A DNA stretch of 64,000 nucleotides from Tenodera sinensis (Eukaryota > Arthropoda > Insecta > Mantodea > Mantidae): assembly GCA_030765045.1 (NCBI GenBank), contig CM060969.1, positions 46,770,716 through 46,834,715 on the forward strand, written 5' to 3'. The notes beneath the pieces are model-generated. The model made no database searches. It was not told the DNA's origin and worked only from the letters and a program-made list of their open reading frames with translations. Of this stretch, positions 20,536 through 33,268 are shown piece by piece. Each line of letters starts with the position of its first letter. The first letter of the stretch is position 1. The position numbers and the translations under genes are program-made.

Positions 20536-22608
20536 ATGGAAGACAGTGATAGCGATTTTATAGGTTTTGACAGTCCGGAAATTGAGAAAAGTGTAAGTAG
20601 GATGGAAGAATTTAATCAGAATGTAATTGGTAGCAGAATATGCCAAGAATTAGAAGATCAGAACGTTAGAGAAACACCTAGAGGTAGTTCAGAAATGTTT
20701 AGTAGTAATTCAGAAAGGCCAGCATTTATGTCAGAAATAGAGAATATGTTTCAAAAGATAATGAAAAAGATGAGTACAGAGTTAAGTCGAAAGATAGATG
20801 AAAATAGTAAAGAATTAAGAACAGTGGAAAAGATGAATACAGAGTTAAGTAAAAAGATAGATGAAAATAGTAAAGAATTAAGAACAGAGTTAAGTCAAAA
20901 GATAGATGAAAATAGTAAAGAATTAAGAACAGAGTTAAGCCAAAAGATGAGTAAGACAGACGAAACTAGTATAGAGTTAGGACAGAAATTAGAAAAGGGA
21001 CAACAGGAATTGGGAATGCAATTGGAGAATCAGAGGAGAGTTTTCGAAACCTTTAGGGAAGAAGTTAGGGAGGAAATTAATAAAGTCAGTAGTGAAGTAA
21101 AAGAAAATAGAGAACAGGTTAAGGGAGAATTAGAGACAATAAGGCAAGAAGTAAAGAATTCTGAAAAGAAATTAGGTCAACAAGTGAGTGAAAAATTAGA
21201 TAAAGAAAGGGAAAAAGTAACATATAGATTAGACAAACAAAGGGAAGAAATTAGAGAAGAGTTACAGGGGTGTAAAGTTAGAATAGAAAGATCTGATGTA
21301 GAAAGTGAAAGGCAGGCTAGAAATTTGGAGGATGTTACAGACAAAATAAAAGGAGTAGTAACAGAAATTACTCAGGTAAAAGAGGCCTTAGAAAATTTGA
21401 AATTAAATGAAAATGCATGTAATCACAACAATCTTAGTAATGAAGTTGCAAGAAACGAGGCAATACCAGGTGTATCAGCTGACATTTCGATGCAAAATAG
21501 GGGTAACAGTAATTCCCATTCTGATCTCGGAAATAGCTCAGGGATAGGTGACAATTCAAATTTACATTGGCCTAACCATGTCTTAAATGAAATGACACCT
21601 CCAGTTTTTGAAAATGAAGATTCAGATGATCCTAAAGCCTTTTTAGAAGGGTTACAAGAGTACTTCACGGTGAAACGTATACCAGAGGAGTACAAGATGG
21701 TGATAGTAAGAAAATGCCTAAAGGGTAATGCTGCTAATTGGCTAGGCCTTTCTATGGGTAACAATAATGATTACAGGACCTTTAGGAACATCTTTTTAAC
21801 CAGATATTGGGGAGCTAGTAGGCAGGCTAATATTAGAGTTGAATTAAGCAATGGAAAATTTAATCCTAGATCGGAGGAATCGATGGTCAACTATTTTATG
21901 AGAATAGCGAGAAAATCGAAGATGTTGGATCCTCCCTTGGATGAAAAAGATCTAATAAATATAGTTACTCCACATTTTCCGGAAACGCTTCAACACTACC
22001 TAATCATAGCCCGACCCGATAGCATTGCAGCTATGATCGAATTATTATCAGCCTTAGAAGTCAATAAGCCAAAACACGCATTTGGAAATAAATATGAAGG
22101 AAAAGAAACTGTCAATTCTTTCGGGCAAGGGGCACAGTATTATCAGAATAGAAGTGAGATTAGGGAAAAATATAAAGGACCAGTACCAAGGATGGAATCA
22201 TTCCGGTGGGAAAATCAAGGTAGATATAACCAGGAAGGGCGTCATCAAAATAGAAATGGTAATCAAAGGGGAAGAAATATAAGGGTGAATTATATGAATA
22301 CGAATAGATTTGATCGAGGTAGACGGGGACGTTATTTTGGACATAGTAGAAATTCAAATGATGGGTATTGGACAAACGGAGATAATGAGTTTAGACCGAG
22401 GTCACCAAGACAGGAAGAAAGGTATTCTAATGGACGAAATTCCCCCGAAAATGCGGAAATGGTTGAGGCCATTAACACGGTCAAAAACATGGTAGGAAGT
22501 AACCCCGATTTAATGCAGGAAAACAGAAGTAACAATTTGGGAAATAGTACAGGAGCAATACATAAAAATCAGGGAAACGCCAGACCCGGTCAAACGCGCC
22601 TTCAGTGA
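20536..22608 (+). CDS. gag: Gag polyprotein of gypsy element
   Basis: I choose the ATG at 20536 (MEDSDSDFIGFD). The frame is open from 20482, but upstream only GTG is available. The 690-residue product has a long coiled coil (to about residue 300) with repeated KIDENSKELRTELSQ units. A retrotransposon gag capsid domain follows at about residues 364-508 (DPKAFLEGLQEYF ... NWLGLSM ... MVNYFMRIARKSKML). It ends in an Arg/Gly/Asn-rich tail. No CCHC zinc knuckle is seen, so the basic tail probably binds RNA. Stop at 22606. Pol follows in the -1 frame through a slippery heptamer 30 bases earlier. Confidence 0.9.
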   Translation: MEDSDSDFIGFDSPEIEKSVSRMEEFNQNVIGSRICQELEDQNVRETPRGSSEMFSSNSERPAFMSEIENMFQKIMKKMSTELSRKIDENSKELRTVEKMNTELSKKIDENSKELRTELSQKIDENSKELRTELSQKMSKTDETSIELGQKLEKGQQELGMQLENQRRVFETFREEVREEINKVSSEVKENREQVKGELETIRQEVKNSEKKLGQQVSEKLDKEREKVTYRLDKQREEIREELQGCKVRIERSDVESERQARNLEDVTDKIKGVVTEITQVKEALENLKLNENACNHNNLSNEVARNEAIPGVSADISMQNRGNSNSHSDLGNSSGIGDNSNLHWPNHVLNEMTPPVFENEDSDDPKAFLEGLQEYFTVKRIPEEYKMVIVRKCLKGNAANWLGLSMGNNNDYRTFRNIFLTRYWGASRQANIRVELSNGKFNPRSEESMVNYFMRIARKSKMLDPPLDEKDLINIVTPHFPETLQHYLIIARPDSIAAMIELLSALEVNKPKHAFGNKYEGKETVNSFGQGAQYYQNRSEIREKYKGPVPRMESFRWENQGRYNQEGRHQNRNGNQRGRNIRVNYMNTNRFDRGRRGRYFGHSRNSNDGYWTNGDNEFRPRSPRQEERYSNGRNSPENAEMVEAINTVKNMVGSNPDLMQENRSNNLGNSTGAIHKNQGNARPGQTRLQ
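22572..22578 (+). promoter_or_regulatory. -1 ribosomal frameshift slippery site
   Basis: GGGAAAC lies in the correct register for G GGA AAC in the gag frame. A -1 slip enters a frame that stays open through pol. This is a canonical X XXY YYZ heptamer. I did not establish a downstream stimulatory structure. Confidence 0.75.
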
Positions 22609-25600
22609 GAACTGGGTATCCTAGTAATGATTGTGATAAGTACTCGGAAATAAATAGTCCTGGAAGGCAAATGATGATACAAAAGAAAAGAGAATGGAAA
22701 AATAGAAACGACGAAAACGAAAAAGTAGGAGATCCACCTAAAATCAAAATTGGAGTAAATGGAAAACAATACAATGCAATTATAGATACGGGATCAAATA
22801 GCACAGTATGCTCACAAAATTTTTATGATAATTTACAAAGTAGTGGCTTTAAAGTAATGTCTTTACCAGTTAATGGGATATATTGCTCGCTAGCTGTGGG
22901 AAAACGAAAAGAGAGAGTAAAATTTCAAGCAATGATAAATATTGAAATAAATGGGAGAATACTTGGAATTTTATTTCTGATTGTAGGAAGACTTGTGACA
23001 GATATTATAATAGGTTGTGATTGTCTTTATGCCTGGGAAGCTGTGGTGAATTTTAAAAACATGATTCTAGAAATGAAAGTTGAAGATGAGATCATTATAG
23101 TGCCTTTTGTGGAAGATAGTAGTTCAGAAACTATTGTAAGAGAAAAAGAGGAAGAAGAAATCCAAGGGGATACATTCTTTGTAGAATATGTTAAAGTAGG
23201 AGCTATGGAATTAACTGAAGTAAATGTCAAAGAGTACAGTGTCGATAATAAAGAAAATGTAGAATGGGATAAAAATGATTTCATAGACAATTTGAGGGTT
23301 TCTGATGCAACTAGGTACTATGATAGGGAGAGTAGTGAAGACTTAGAAGAATTGTTGAGAAAAAAAGTAACTCAGGCTGATCAACTAAATGAACAACAGA
23401 GGGATAAATTGTTTGAAATATTAATCCGAAATAAAGAAGTATTCTCTGAGAAACCTGGTAAATGTAATATTTATACTCATTCGTTTGAGATGATACCCAT
23501 CAAACCTTTTACACATAAAGCGAGAGCTATCCCTAGTACAATAAGAGAAGAGGTAGATGCAGTTATAAAGTCAATGTTGGAAGATGAGGTTATTGAGATT
23601 TCGAATTCAGAGTTTGTGAATCCCCTATGTATTGTAAATAAGGCCAATGGAAAGATTAGGGTGACATTAGACGCGAGAAAACTAAATCAACATTGTAAAC
23701 CTGATAGATTTAGACCAGAAAGTGTAGAGGTAATATTGAACAAATTGCAGAAGGGCAAAATTTTTTCTACTTTAGATCTTACAGCATCTTTTTGGCAGAT
23801 CCCACTTAGAGAAGATTTAAGAAAATATACAGCGTTTTTACATTCAGGAATATTATATCAGTTTCGAGTTTGCGCCTTTGGTATGAATACCAGTGGTAGT
23901 GCACTATTAAGAGCTTTGTATGAAATTTTTGGAGAAACCATAAAGAAATTTGTAGCTCAGTATGTGGATGATTTTGTGATTTTTTCAGAAAATATAGAGG
24001 ATCATTTAAATCATATTAATTATGTGCTTAGTCAGTTAAAGAAAGCAAACATGACAATAAAGCCAAGTAAAACTGCATTCTTTGTGAAACAGACAGAATT
24101 TTTAGGTTATGTTATTTCAAATGAGGGAATTAGGCCTAATCCCGACAGAATTGAAAGCTTAAATAAAATACCAGCTCCTAAAAATATAAAACAATTGAGA
24201 AGATTTCTTGGTATTCTAAATTATCAGTCAAGATTTATCCTGGAATATGCAACCGTAGTAGCCCCATTAAGACAACTTTTGAGAAAAGATGTAAAATGGC
24301 AATGGTCATCAGTAGAACAAGAATCTTTCGAAAAGGTAAAAACATTGTTTGCAGCGTCAATTTTATTGGAAAAACCTAGGGAAGATCTCCCCTACATAAT
24401 TTATACAGATGCTTCAGGACTTGGTTATGGTAGTGTCATATTACAAAAAGATGAGGAAGGAAAAGATCACCTCATTGCTGTAGCTTCAAGGGGGCTTTCA
24501 AGGACTGAATCACAGGCTTGCACTACAGAAAAAGAGATAGCAGCTATTTACTTTGCACTTGTAAAATTTAAGCAATATGTATATAACAACCCAGTAATAG
24601 TTTACACAGATCATGTTAGTTTGGCATTTATGAACTCTTGCAAACTCACAAGCACACGTATTTCTAGATATATACATGAGATCACATCCCATAACATAGA
24701 AATCAAACACATAGCAGGAAGTCAAAATATTTTTAGTGATTTGTTATCAAGGATGAAAACCAATTATACAATACCAGATACAATTAGTGACAACAAACAT
24801 GATGTAACCATACTATATTTGAAAACCTTAGAAGGGACTCAATTAGCTAAAGAATTTCGAAATTTGGAACAATTACAGACAGAGGACGATGAACTTAAGA
24901 AATTGAGAGAAAAGGCACAACCAATCACAGAAAATCTAAAAGATAATATAGGTATTTATGAGGGAAAAATCTATAAATTTCATGGAAGAATTGAACCTAA
25001 ATGGAAAGTAATGGTACCAAAAGCTTTACAAGAGAAACTTATACTTGCTTATCACAAAACACTAGCTCATACAGGTAGTGAAAAGCTAATCATGGTAATT
25101 AGTGATCATTTTTATATAAAACATTTGGCAAAGAAAGTGAGAAAAATATGTTCAAGCTGTGATTTATGTCAAAGGGCCAAACCATTTAATATCAAATTTG
25201 ATATAGAACCTCAGACAATCATAAGAGAAGGGAAAAATGTACTAGTTACTGCTGATGCACATGGGGAGCTACCAGTAGGACAATTTGGATGTAGATATAT
25301 GTTTGTTCTTCATGATGTTTTTAGTAAATTTATTAAAATTTATCCTGTTAGGAATATCAGCAGCAAAACATGTGTAGGAAAGATAATAAAAGATTATGTG
25401 CCTAAATATGGCAAGATTCAGGCAATCTTAACAGATAATGCTACAGTTCATCGGAGCAAAATCTTTAAAGAAACCCTAGAAAATCATGAGATAAAGTTAT
25501 ATCATTGTTCCTCATACTTTCCATCAGGGAATCCAACAGAACGTGTCCTCCGAGATATAGGAATTTATTTACGTGTACTTACACATCATAATCACAAGGA

Positions 25601-26078
25601 TTGGGTGAAATATTGTCCATTGATAGAAAAGATTATCAATCACACCATTAATGTAACTACTGGGTTTGCACCAATAAAATTAATGTTAGGAATTGAACCA
25701 GAACCAATATTGATCGGGGTACCAAAAACACTGAAAATTAATGACATTCAGTTAAGTGAAGAAGAAAGAGCGAAAATTGCTTTTGAACGAATCAAGAAAA
25801 AGGCAGAGAAGCGAAAATTAAAGAAAAAGAGTAGAAAACATAAATGGGAACCTAAGATAGGCGATTGGGTACTAGTTAAAGACCATAAGTTATCAAGTGC
25901 CTTGCGAGGTAGGAACAAAAGGATGGAATTGTTATATAAAGGTCCTGCAGAAATTATATCAAAATTTGGTTATCATACCTATGAATTAAAAGATGTTAAA
26001 AATGAAAAATGTCTGGGAAGATGGCATAAACAACTCCTTCGACCATACAAGAAACCGTGTGGTGCCTTGGAACCTTGA
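22579..26078 (+). CDS. pol: Pol polyprotein of gypsy element (protease, RT, RNase H, integrase)
   Basis: Made as a gag-pol fusion by -1 frameshifting. There is no ATG near its start. Residue numbers here count from position 22605. Aspartic protease: DTGS at 61-64. Reverse transcriptase: RVTLDARKLN, then catalytic YVDD at 453-456 and FLGYVISNEGI. RNase H: YTDASG with Asp602, later YTDHVSLAF. Integrase: the H..H...C..C zinc-binding region (YHKTLAHTGSEKL ... CSSCDLCQRAKPF), core acids Asp884, Asp944 and Glu979, the last two 34 residues apart where 35 is usual, and a basic C-terminal tail. No damage is visible in about 1,160 codons. Confidence 0.93.
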
Positions 26079-26852
26079 TTTAATGTAAAAGAAAAATTGG
26101 AAGTGTCATTTGTCTATTGGCGCCCAATCAGCTTTGAGATAAAATGTAAATGTTAGCTTACTTGAAAATCATATATTGGTCAGGTACTTACATATTCATG
26201 AAAAATGCAGAATGTGAATTGCTATCTACTACAAAGAGCTTAAAAATATATTGTATAGAGCTCACAATAACAGCTTCAGAAAGATTGTTAAAAATGTTCA
26301 TCTCCGCATAGAGAGAAAACAGAATATTTAATTTGTAAACATTTGTTAAAATATTTAGATGTATAGATAGTTATCACAGCAAGACAAAGAAAGAACTTGT
26401 CTGAAGAGTGTAATGGATTTATATAAATATATGTACATTTTAGTGCTTAAAGGATATAGTACAGATATGTGTTACAATAACAAAAGTAAAAAAAATCACA
26501 GTGCAAGTGATAGTGAGAGCGAAGTGAGCAAACATGAACTAAAAGAAGGAAGTATAAAGAAAGACTCTTGAAATTTAACCTTTATATAAAAGCTTCACAG
26601 AAGAAACCATAACATATTGTAATTAGTATTTAAGGATTAATGTTTAGTCAAGTGTACAATTGTTTGTCATGTTAAAAAGATTAATGAGAAAATGTGTTAA
26701 TAACCAATTTAAAAAAAAAGTGTAATTGAAAATTGTATAATGGGAGTGTTGCCGATTATTCAAAATACAGGAGTAATTTTTAATTTTTCTTTCGGGCAAG
26801 ACATTTACATTATTTTATTATGAAATAATAAAATAATATAAATGGGGGCATT
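26079..26852 (+). other. Gypsy 3' untranslated region and polypurine tract
   Basis: 774 bp between pol and the 3' LTR with no envelope-like or other frame. It ends in the purine-rich AAATGGGGGCATT immediately before the LTR. Confidence 0.8.
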
Positions 26853-27634
26853 TGATACCGAAATTTAGATTTCCGATCGAATGGGCTTTTGAAAAAGACA
26901 CGTTTTAATTTAATTGCCGGATGTGAGATTTGCGATAAGTGTTGAGTAATAACATAAATAGATAATAGAGCAGGAAGTGTTGTAAGGTGAACAAGATATG
27001 AGTAAATAATAGTCGTTAAATTTGTAGTATAAACGCATTATTGGTTTGAAATTAACGAGTCATGACGTCATACTACATAGTTTAAATACACGTTCGAAAG
27101 TCAAGTCTACTAACCTTAAAAGTCGCGCGATATATTTAATAAAATATAAAGTAAACATCGTTTAATCCTAAAAAGGTAATTATATATTAGAAATTCATAA
27201 AAGAACATGTTATAATAGAAAGGGACATTTCTAAATTGCGGGAAAAGGAAATAGCATTTTGGATACGAGGCTTTCTTGGATGACGTCATGACATTCAAAT
27301 GGGAAGAGAACGGTTTTCTTAGCGTGGGTAAGAGAGAAAGCGTCGGGTGACTACTCAACCAGAGACCAGTACGGCAGGTCGTGCTGCGCGGATGTGAGTG
27401 CGATTCCTCTACAGATACAAATATTTTCGGCATAGCTCCTGAAAATATTTAAATTGAAATAAATTATATGCAAAGTTGTTCTTGGGTTGTCCATTACACT
27501 TACGCAAACCCGAGATAAAGAGATCTCTTGCAGGACCCGGAGCGAAACACATCAAAGGGCAACATCACGTCACCAACCACATTTAAGTATCAACGAGACA
27601 TCAAGAAGCAAACAACAACGATTAATTAGCTTCA
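26853..27634 (+). repeat. 3' LTR of gypsy element
   Basis: 782 bp, TGATACC...GCTTCA, followed by AACA. It carries a 12-bp stretch near 26970 that is absent from the 5' LTR. Confidence 0.9.
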
Positions 27635-27839
27635 AACAGTATTTAAAAAGGAAAGTCACAAACTCCTAAATCACAACCAATTCTACTCAGTGAAAGAATA
27701 TATGAGTTATATACATATTATAAAATTAGGATGAATTGTACTATTGTATATTGATATAATAATTATGTATTAATTATAGTGTGCTATATATGATATATCC
27801 CATGTCACATAAAATGATCAGTGGATGAAAGAAATGAAT

Positions 27840-28160
27840 GAATGAATTTTTAATTTGGTAGAATTTATGCTGGATAAAAGTTTGGTGAAAGTTCCATGTT
27901 CACATGCTACCTAAACACGTCTTATCACCTTGAACATATAGACGCTACTAAACTGTTTCTTGGCGTCACTTTTGACACGACACATCGCCATTTTCGTCTT
28001 CATCCGCCGTATTCATCCGCGCAAATAGTTCTTTCTCGTTAGGGAAGTGATCCCAATTATCGTCTCCTATTTTTATTATGGAATACAAACAATTCTAATA
28101 TTTATACACTTTTAACAAACATTTACATGAATGATTTTCTAATATTCCGTCTCACAACGA
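27840..28160 (+). mobile_element. PLE-A non-coding terminal region, partial
   Basis: Matches 8380-8790 (AATAGTTCTTTCT-GTTAGGGAAG, TTTTTATTATGGAA) and ends at TTCCGTCTCAC, where a microsatellite begins. Confidence 0.55.
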
Positions 28161-28235
28161 ACGAACGAACGAACGAACGAACGAACGAACGAAGAGACGG
28201 ACGGACGGACGGACGGACGGACAGACAGACAAGTA
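28157..28235. repeat. Graded tetranucleotide array CGAA-GACG-GACA
   Basis: Successive blocks of CGAA, then GACG and then GACA units, followed by AAGTAAACAGG-like interrupted units. Confidence 0.9.
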
Positions 28236-28389
28236 AACAGGTAAATAAGTAATAAAACAAATAAATAAAACCCAAATTGCACATTTTTATGTGCATGTTT
28301 TGAGGTCAAGAGAAATATTGTTTGTGATTAAAAGAAAATCCAATTATTTTAATCCAATAAGAGATAAAGTAAATATAATGTTTAAATTA

Positions 28390-30056
<1,667 letters not shown>

Positions 30057-30179
30057 ACACTTGAAGACCTGTGAAGCATTAAGATCAGAAGAAACTACAG
30101 TTCAAAAGTATTGGAAAGCACGAATGCTAATGGCTTCATTGCCAGATGCAAGGCACTAGAAAACAACAACAACGACAGA
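30057..30179 (+). pseudogene. LINE RNH-1, extreme 3' end
   Basis: Encodes EEHLKTCEALRSEET-like sequence ending KARMLMASLPDARH, the stop, and an AACAACAACAACG tail. It lies inverted to the fragment at 30304-30432. Confidence 0.8.
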
Positions 30180-30219
30180 ATATTCTTTAGTTGTGAATCA
30201 TAAGTTTGCATCTAACATG

Positions 30220-30610
30220 AACATTATTACAGTTAAATAAGGAGATAATTAAGCTATTAAAAGTGAAGCAACAAGAATCTAAAGTAAGAACAAATTGGAA
30301 ACTGTTGTTGTTGTTGTTTTCTAGTACCTTGCATCTGGCAATGAAGCCATTAGCATTCGTGCTTTCCAATACTTTTGAACTGTAGTTTCTTCTGATTTTA
30401 ATGCTTCACAGGTCTTCAAGTGGTCTTCGTTCAACAAATTGGAAACTAAAAGCTTCACTTATCTTAGTAATATGGCAAATTCTTTGGTGCTGACATGTTT
30501 CAAGTTGACTCCAACTCATTCTCAGAGATATACAAACAAATTAGTTACCATAGCTACTGATGCTCATTTTAATCACCAATCTCTGAAAACAAAAACCTAT
30601 AAATACAATC
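30220..30610 (-). mobile_element. PLE-A terminal fragment carrying a LINE insertion
   Basis: Shares the terminal strings TTAAGCTATTAAAAGTGAAGC and ACTAAAAGCTTCACTTATCTT with other PLE-A ends. It is split by the LINE RNH-1 insertion at 30304-30432. A degraded hammerhead-like pattern (GAGTTGGAGTCAACTTGAAAC) is readable on its minus strand near 30495-30530. Confidence 0.5.
30304..30432 (-). pseudogene. LINE RNH-1, 129-bp 5'-truncated insertion
   Basis: Flanked by a perfect 15-bp duplication AACAAATTGGAAACT (30289-30303 and 30433-30447), with an AAC-rich tail. It is a textbook 5'-truncated LINE insertion. Confidence 0.9.
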
Positions 30611-30689
30611 TATTGGAGGGATTTCAAAATTCATAACATGGTTTTTGTTTTTTAAAATAAATATATTTTCCCAAACCATTGGTGCTGTG

Positions 30690-31325
30690 TTTTTAAAAGA
30701 TTATAGCTTCGCGTTGAGCTATGAGATTCTTTACTTTCTCTCAGGGCGTGGTACTGGCTGAAATGAATGAACACTCAATGTAACTTCACTATATATCACT
30801 TTATTAACACTTTTCTTGTCCCTTATTACGCTTGTTATAATTGAATTGACTTTTGTTGCACCTATTTGTATTTTCTTGACAGTCTTTTCACTTTATAAAG
30901 TCTTTTAGAACCACATCTACGTGCGTTACCAAAAATGTTTCTTCACCTTTCAAATACAGAGACGCTACTGACAAAAATTTGGCGCCTCTTTATATGACGC
31001 TCTTTTTATATTCATGCATGTATGCGCTCATTTTATACTTTCCTACGCTAAATAGTTCCTGTAATTTTAGGGCAGCGTTCTTCATCTATCCTCCCTACAC
31101 TTTTAACAATAAATATATATGGTTCTTATATTTATACACATTAAATTTAAACATGAAACTTAACATTTATGACGGTTTTAAACAATCCTATTTTTCACAA
31201 CAATTGATAAAATAGTAATACATTTTCATTACTCAACTAATCCTTAACAACATGAAAAATAAATTACATTTGCAATAAATATTTACATAAATGATTTCCT
31301 TTTGGGGTCTAACCATATATTCTGT
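30690..31325 (+). mobile_element. PLE-A non-coding terminal region
   Basis: Aligns with 8166-8810 from the TTGAGCTATGAGATTCTTT region through CCTTTTGGGGTCTAACCATA and CTGTCTCAC. Confidence 0.55.
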
Positions 31326-31480
31326 CTCACCATTAAATCTATAGGTCCATTTAATTGTTTTAATAATTTAACCTCTGGATTAATTTCATGATTAAATGAC
31401 CAAAAATGATCTGCAACAGCTGATTTATCAGTTTGTTTATATTTAATATTTCTAAAATGCTCTTTTATTCTGGTCTCTAA
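31325..31480 (-). pseudogene. PLE-A GIY-YIG fragment, inverted
   Basis: The minus-strand reading LETRIKEHFRNIKYKQTDKS through SFNHEINPEVKLLKQL is the reverse orientation of the plus-strand copy 500 bp further right. Confidence 0.75.
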
Positions 31481-31539
31481 ATGATAATTACATAAAAAAT
31501 AAAAGTTTTAGTCATTTTGCACATAAATTTGCTGTTTTC

Positions 31540-32395
31540 AATAGTTAATGTATAGGTTAATAAATATACCCATTAATAAAGAAGAATTTGACACAGAATA
31601 TAAACACATTATTAACACTGCAGTAATTAATGGTTTTAATACAGATTTTATACATAAAAGATAGAACAATTTAAGTATCAAAAGGCTGTTAAAGAGATTT
31701 CTACCCTCAAAAAAATATAAGATAACTGTATTTTTAAAAAGTTTACTTAACATCCGTGGGCCAATAAAGAATTTACAAAAATTTTTAAAGAATATAGAAT
31801 AAATCTTGTCCCTCAAAATAAATTTAATATACCAAAGTTACTAAATATTTCCAAAAAAGATAAAATTCCAAATTATAAAAAATCTGGCCTTTATCAATTA
31901 TTGGATTGTGTTAAGGTGTTGATTGTGTTTGGATTGTGGTAAGGTTTATATTGGTAAAACTAAACGTCATTTAGAAACCAAAATAAAAGAACATTTTAGA
32001 AATATTAAATATAAACAAACTGATAAATCAGCTGTGGCAGATCATTTTTGGTCATTTAATCATGAAATTAATCCAGAGGTTAAATTATTAAAAAAATTAA
32101 GTGGACCTATAGATTTAATGGTTTGGGAAAAGATATTTATTTTAAAAAACAGAAACCATGTTATGAATCTTGAAATCCCTCTAGTATATTGTAATTATAG
32201 GTTTTTGTTTTCAGAGATTGGTGATTAAAATGAGCATCAGTAGCTATGGTAACTAATTTGTTTGTATATCTCTGAGAATGAGTTGGAGTCAACTCGAAAC
32301 TTGCTAGCACCAAACAACTTGGAAGATTACTAAGATAAGTGAAGCTTTTAGTTTCTAATTTGTTCTTACTTCAGATTATTACAGTTATTTATATC
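31540..32395 (+). pseudogene. PLE-A C-terminal region with GIY-YIG nuclease
   Basis: Upstream remnants (FKEYRINLVPQNKFNIPKLL, KDKIPNYKKSGLYQLL) lead into CLDCGKVYIGKTKRHLETKI and DKSAVADHFWSFNHEINPEV. These comprise the GLY...YIG pair, the short Cys motif and the rest of the GIY-YIG domain of a Penelope-like element. A small duplication or frameshift disrupts it near 31910-31930. After the stop at 32228, the 3' part carries GAGTTGGAGTCAACTCGAAAC, the same hammerhead-like remnant as at 30495-30530. Confidence 0.8.
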
Positions 32396-32800
32396 TATTA
32401 TCCCTAAGAGGAGAAGAAAACTAAAAATCTGATATGTTGCACTCACATGACTTTCTCTACTCTTATACTATTTGTACAAACTCTTATTCCTATATCCTCT
32501 TTGTGTTACTTGAGATGAACATTTGTACAAATTATCTTATTACTTATTTCCTTGTATGTGCAAGAGGAACATTAGAACACAGTAGGCTCTGTGTGATAGT
32601 CAAATCTTTTAAAGCTTTCAAATACCCTTCTCATTGCACACTTAACATATAACAAAATGAACAACGATGTTGCATTTCATGAAAATTTGTTTTTTGAAAC
32701 TGCCACAAATAACAAGGAATATCTCCAAAATGGTTCACTACACAAAAAAATTTATTTAGACATAAATTATGTGTTTTAGCAAGATCTACATTTTTTGTAC

Positions 32801-33268
32801 GATACCGGCTCACTGTGGACTGGTGGTAATGAGAAAGCTGATTTTCTTGCAAAAAAGGGTACCAGCGGTGTACAAAAATCTATAGTTAATCTACCATTTT
32901 ATGCAGCTAAAAGATTAGCCAACTCTGAATTCAAAAAAATTATTGCAAAATATTACTATGAAAAATCAAAGAATAAAAGATGGGAACTACCAAACATTCA
33001 AACAGTGATTCCTGAGTATCCTCGAAAAACAGCAGTTGCAACCTTCAGGTTGATTACAGGACATGATTGTCTGGCAAAACATTTAAACAGAATTAGGATA
33101 TATTCTTCACCACTCTGTCCTCTATGTGATCTGCAAGAGGAAATGGATCGAGACCACCTTCAAATATGCCCGGCCACTTCTAGTGCCCCATCCATCAGTG
33201 AAAAATATTGGAGAGCAAGAGGATTAATGACTTCATTGTCAGAAATCCAGCATTAGCTAACAACAACA
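32801..33268 (+). pseudogene. LINE RNH-2, 5'-truncated copy
   Basis: The frame reads GNEKADFLAKKGTSGVQKS, YPRKTAVATFRLITGHDCLA, CPLC-x9-H-x4-C and RARGLMTSLSEIQH, then an AAC tail. Target duplication ACATTTTTTGTAC (32788-32800 and 33269-33281). It starts within the RNase H domain. Confidence 0.88.

Larger units (their letters stand above)
19560..27634 (+). mobile_element. Complete Ty3/gypsy LTR retrotransposon
   Basis: It has 4-bp target duplications AACA (19556-19559 and 27635-27638), LTRs with TG...CA ends (19560-20331, 26853-27634), a primer binding site at 20335, an intact gag, an intact pol in the -1 frame, and a polypurine tract at about 26840-26852. Pol order is protease-RT-RNase H-integrase, the Ty3/gypsy order. 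There is no envelope frame. Removing the element plus one TSD restores the LINE reading ESET|VFKK. Intact frames and similar LTRs point to a recent and possibly still competent copy. Confidence 0.92.
13400..27830 (+). mobile_element. Old LINE shattered by six nested insertions
   Basis: Plus-strand pieces of one LINE ORF2 occur in order: 13406-13642 (EIANTFNDYFVEI... to IIRELNNKKS), 14501-14651 (FPEPLKQVTVKPIFKK), 15795-15905 (PIAVLSVFSKIIEK), 17030-17412 (SAAVMNFVDSIYDS, DHNILLSKLYNCGIRG, then GSVLGLLLFLI in a shifted frame), 18656-18975 (KITLFADNISIFITG), 19136-19559 (SSGMLRTCYYSYFHPLLLYA to HLKSIESET) and 27635-27830 (VFKKESHKLLNHNQFYSVKE). The reading frame resumes across each insertion after its target duplication is removed. 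Stops and frameshifts show it was already decayed. It lacks RNase H. Confidence 0.75.

Noticed and set aside
26079..26852. Envelope gene between pol and the 3' LTR
   Set aside because: No frame of useful length, no signal peptide or membrane segment.
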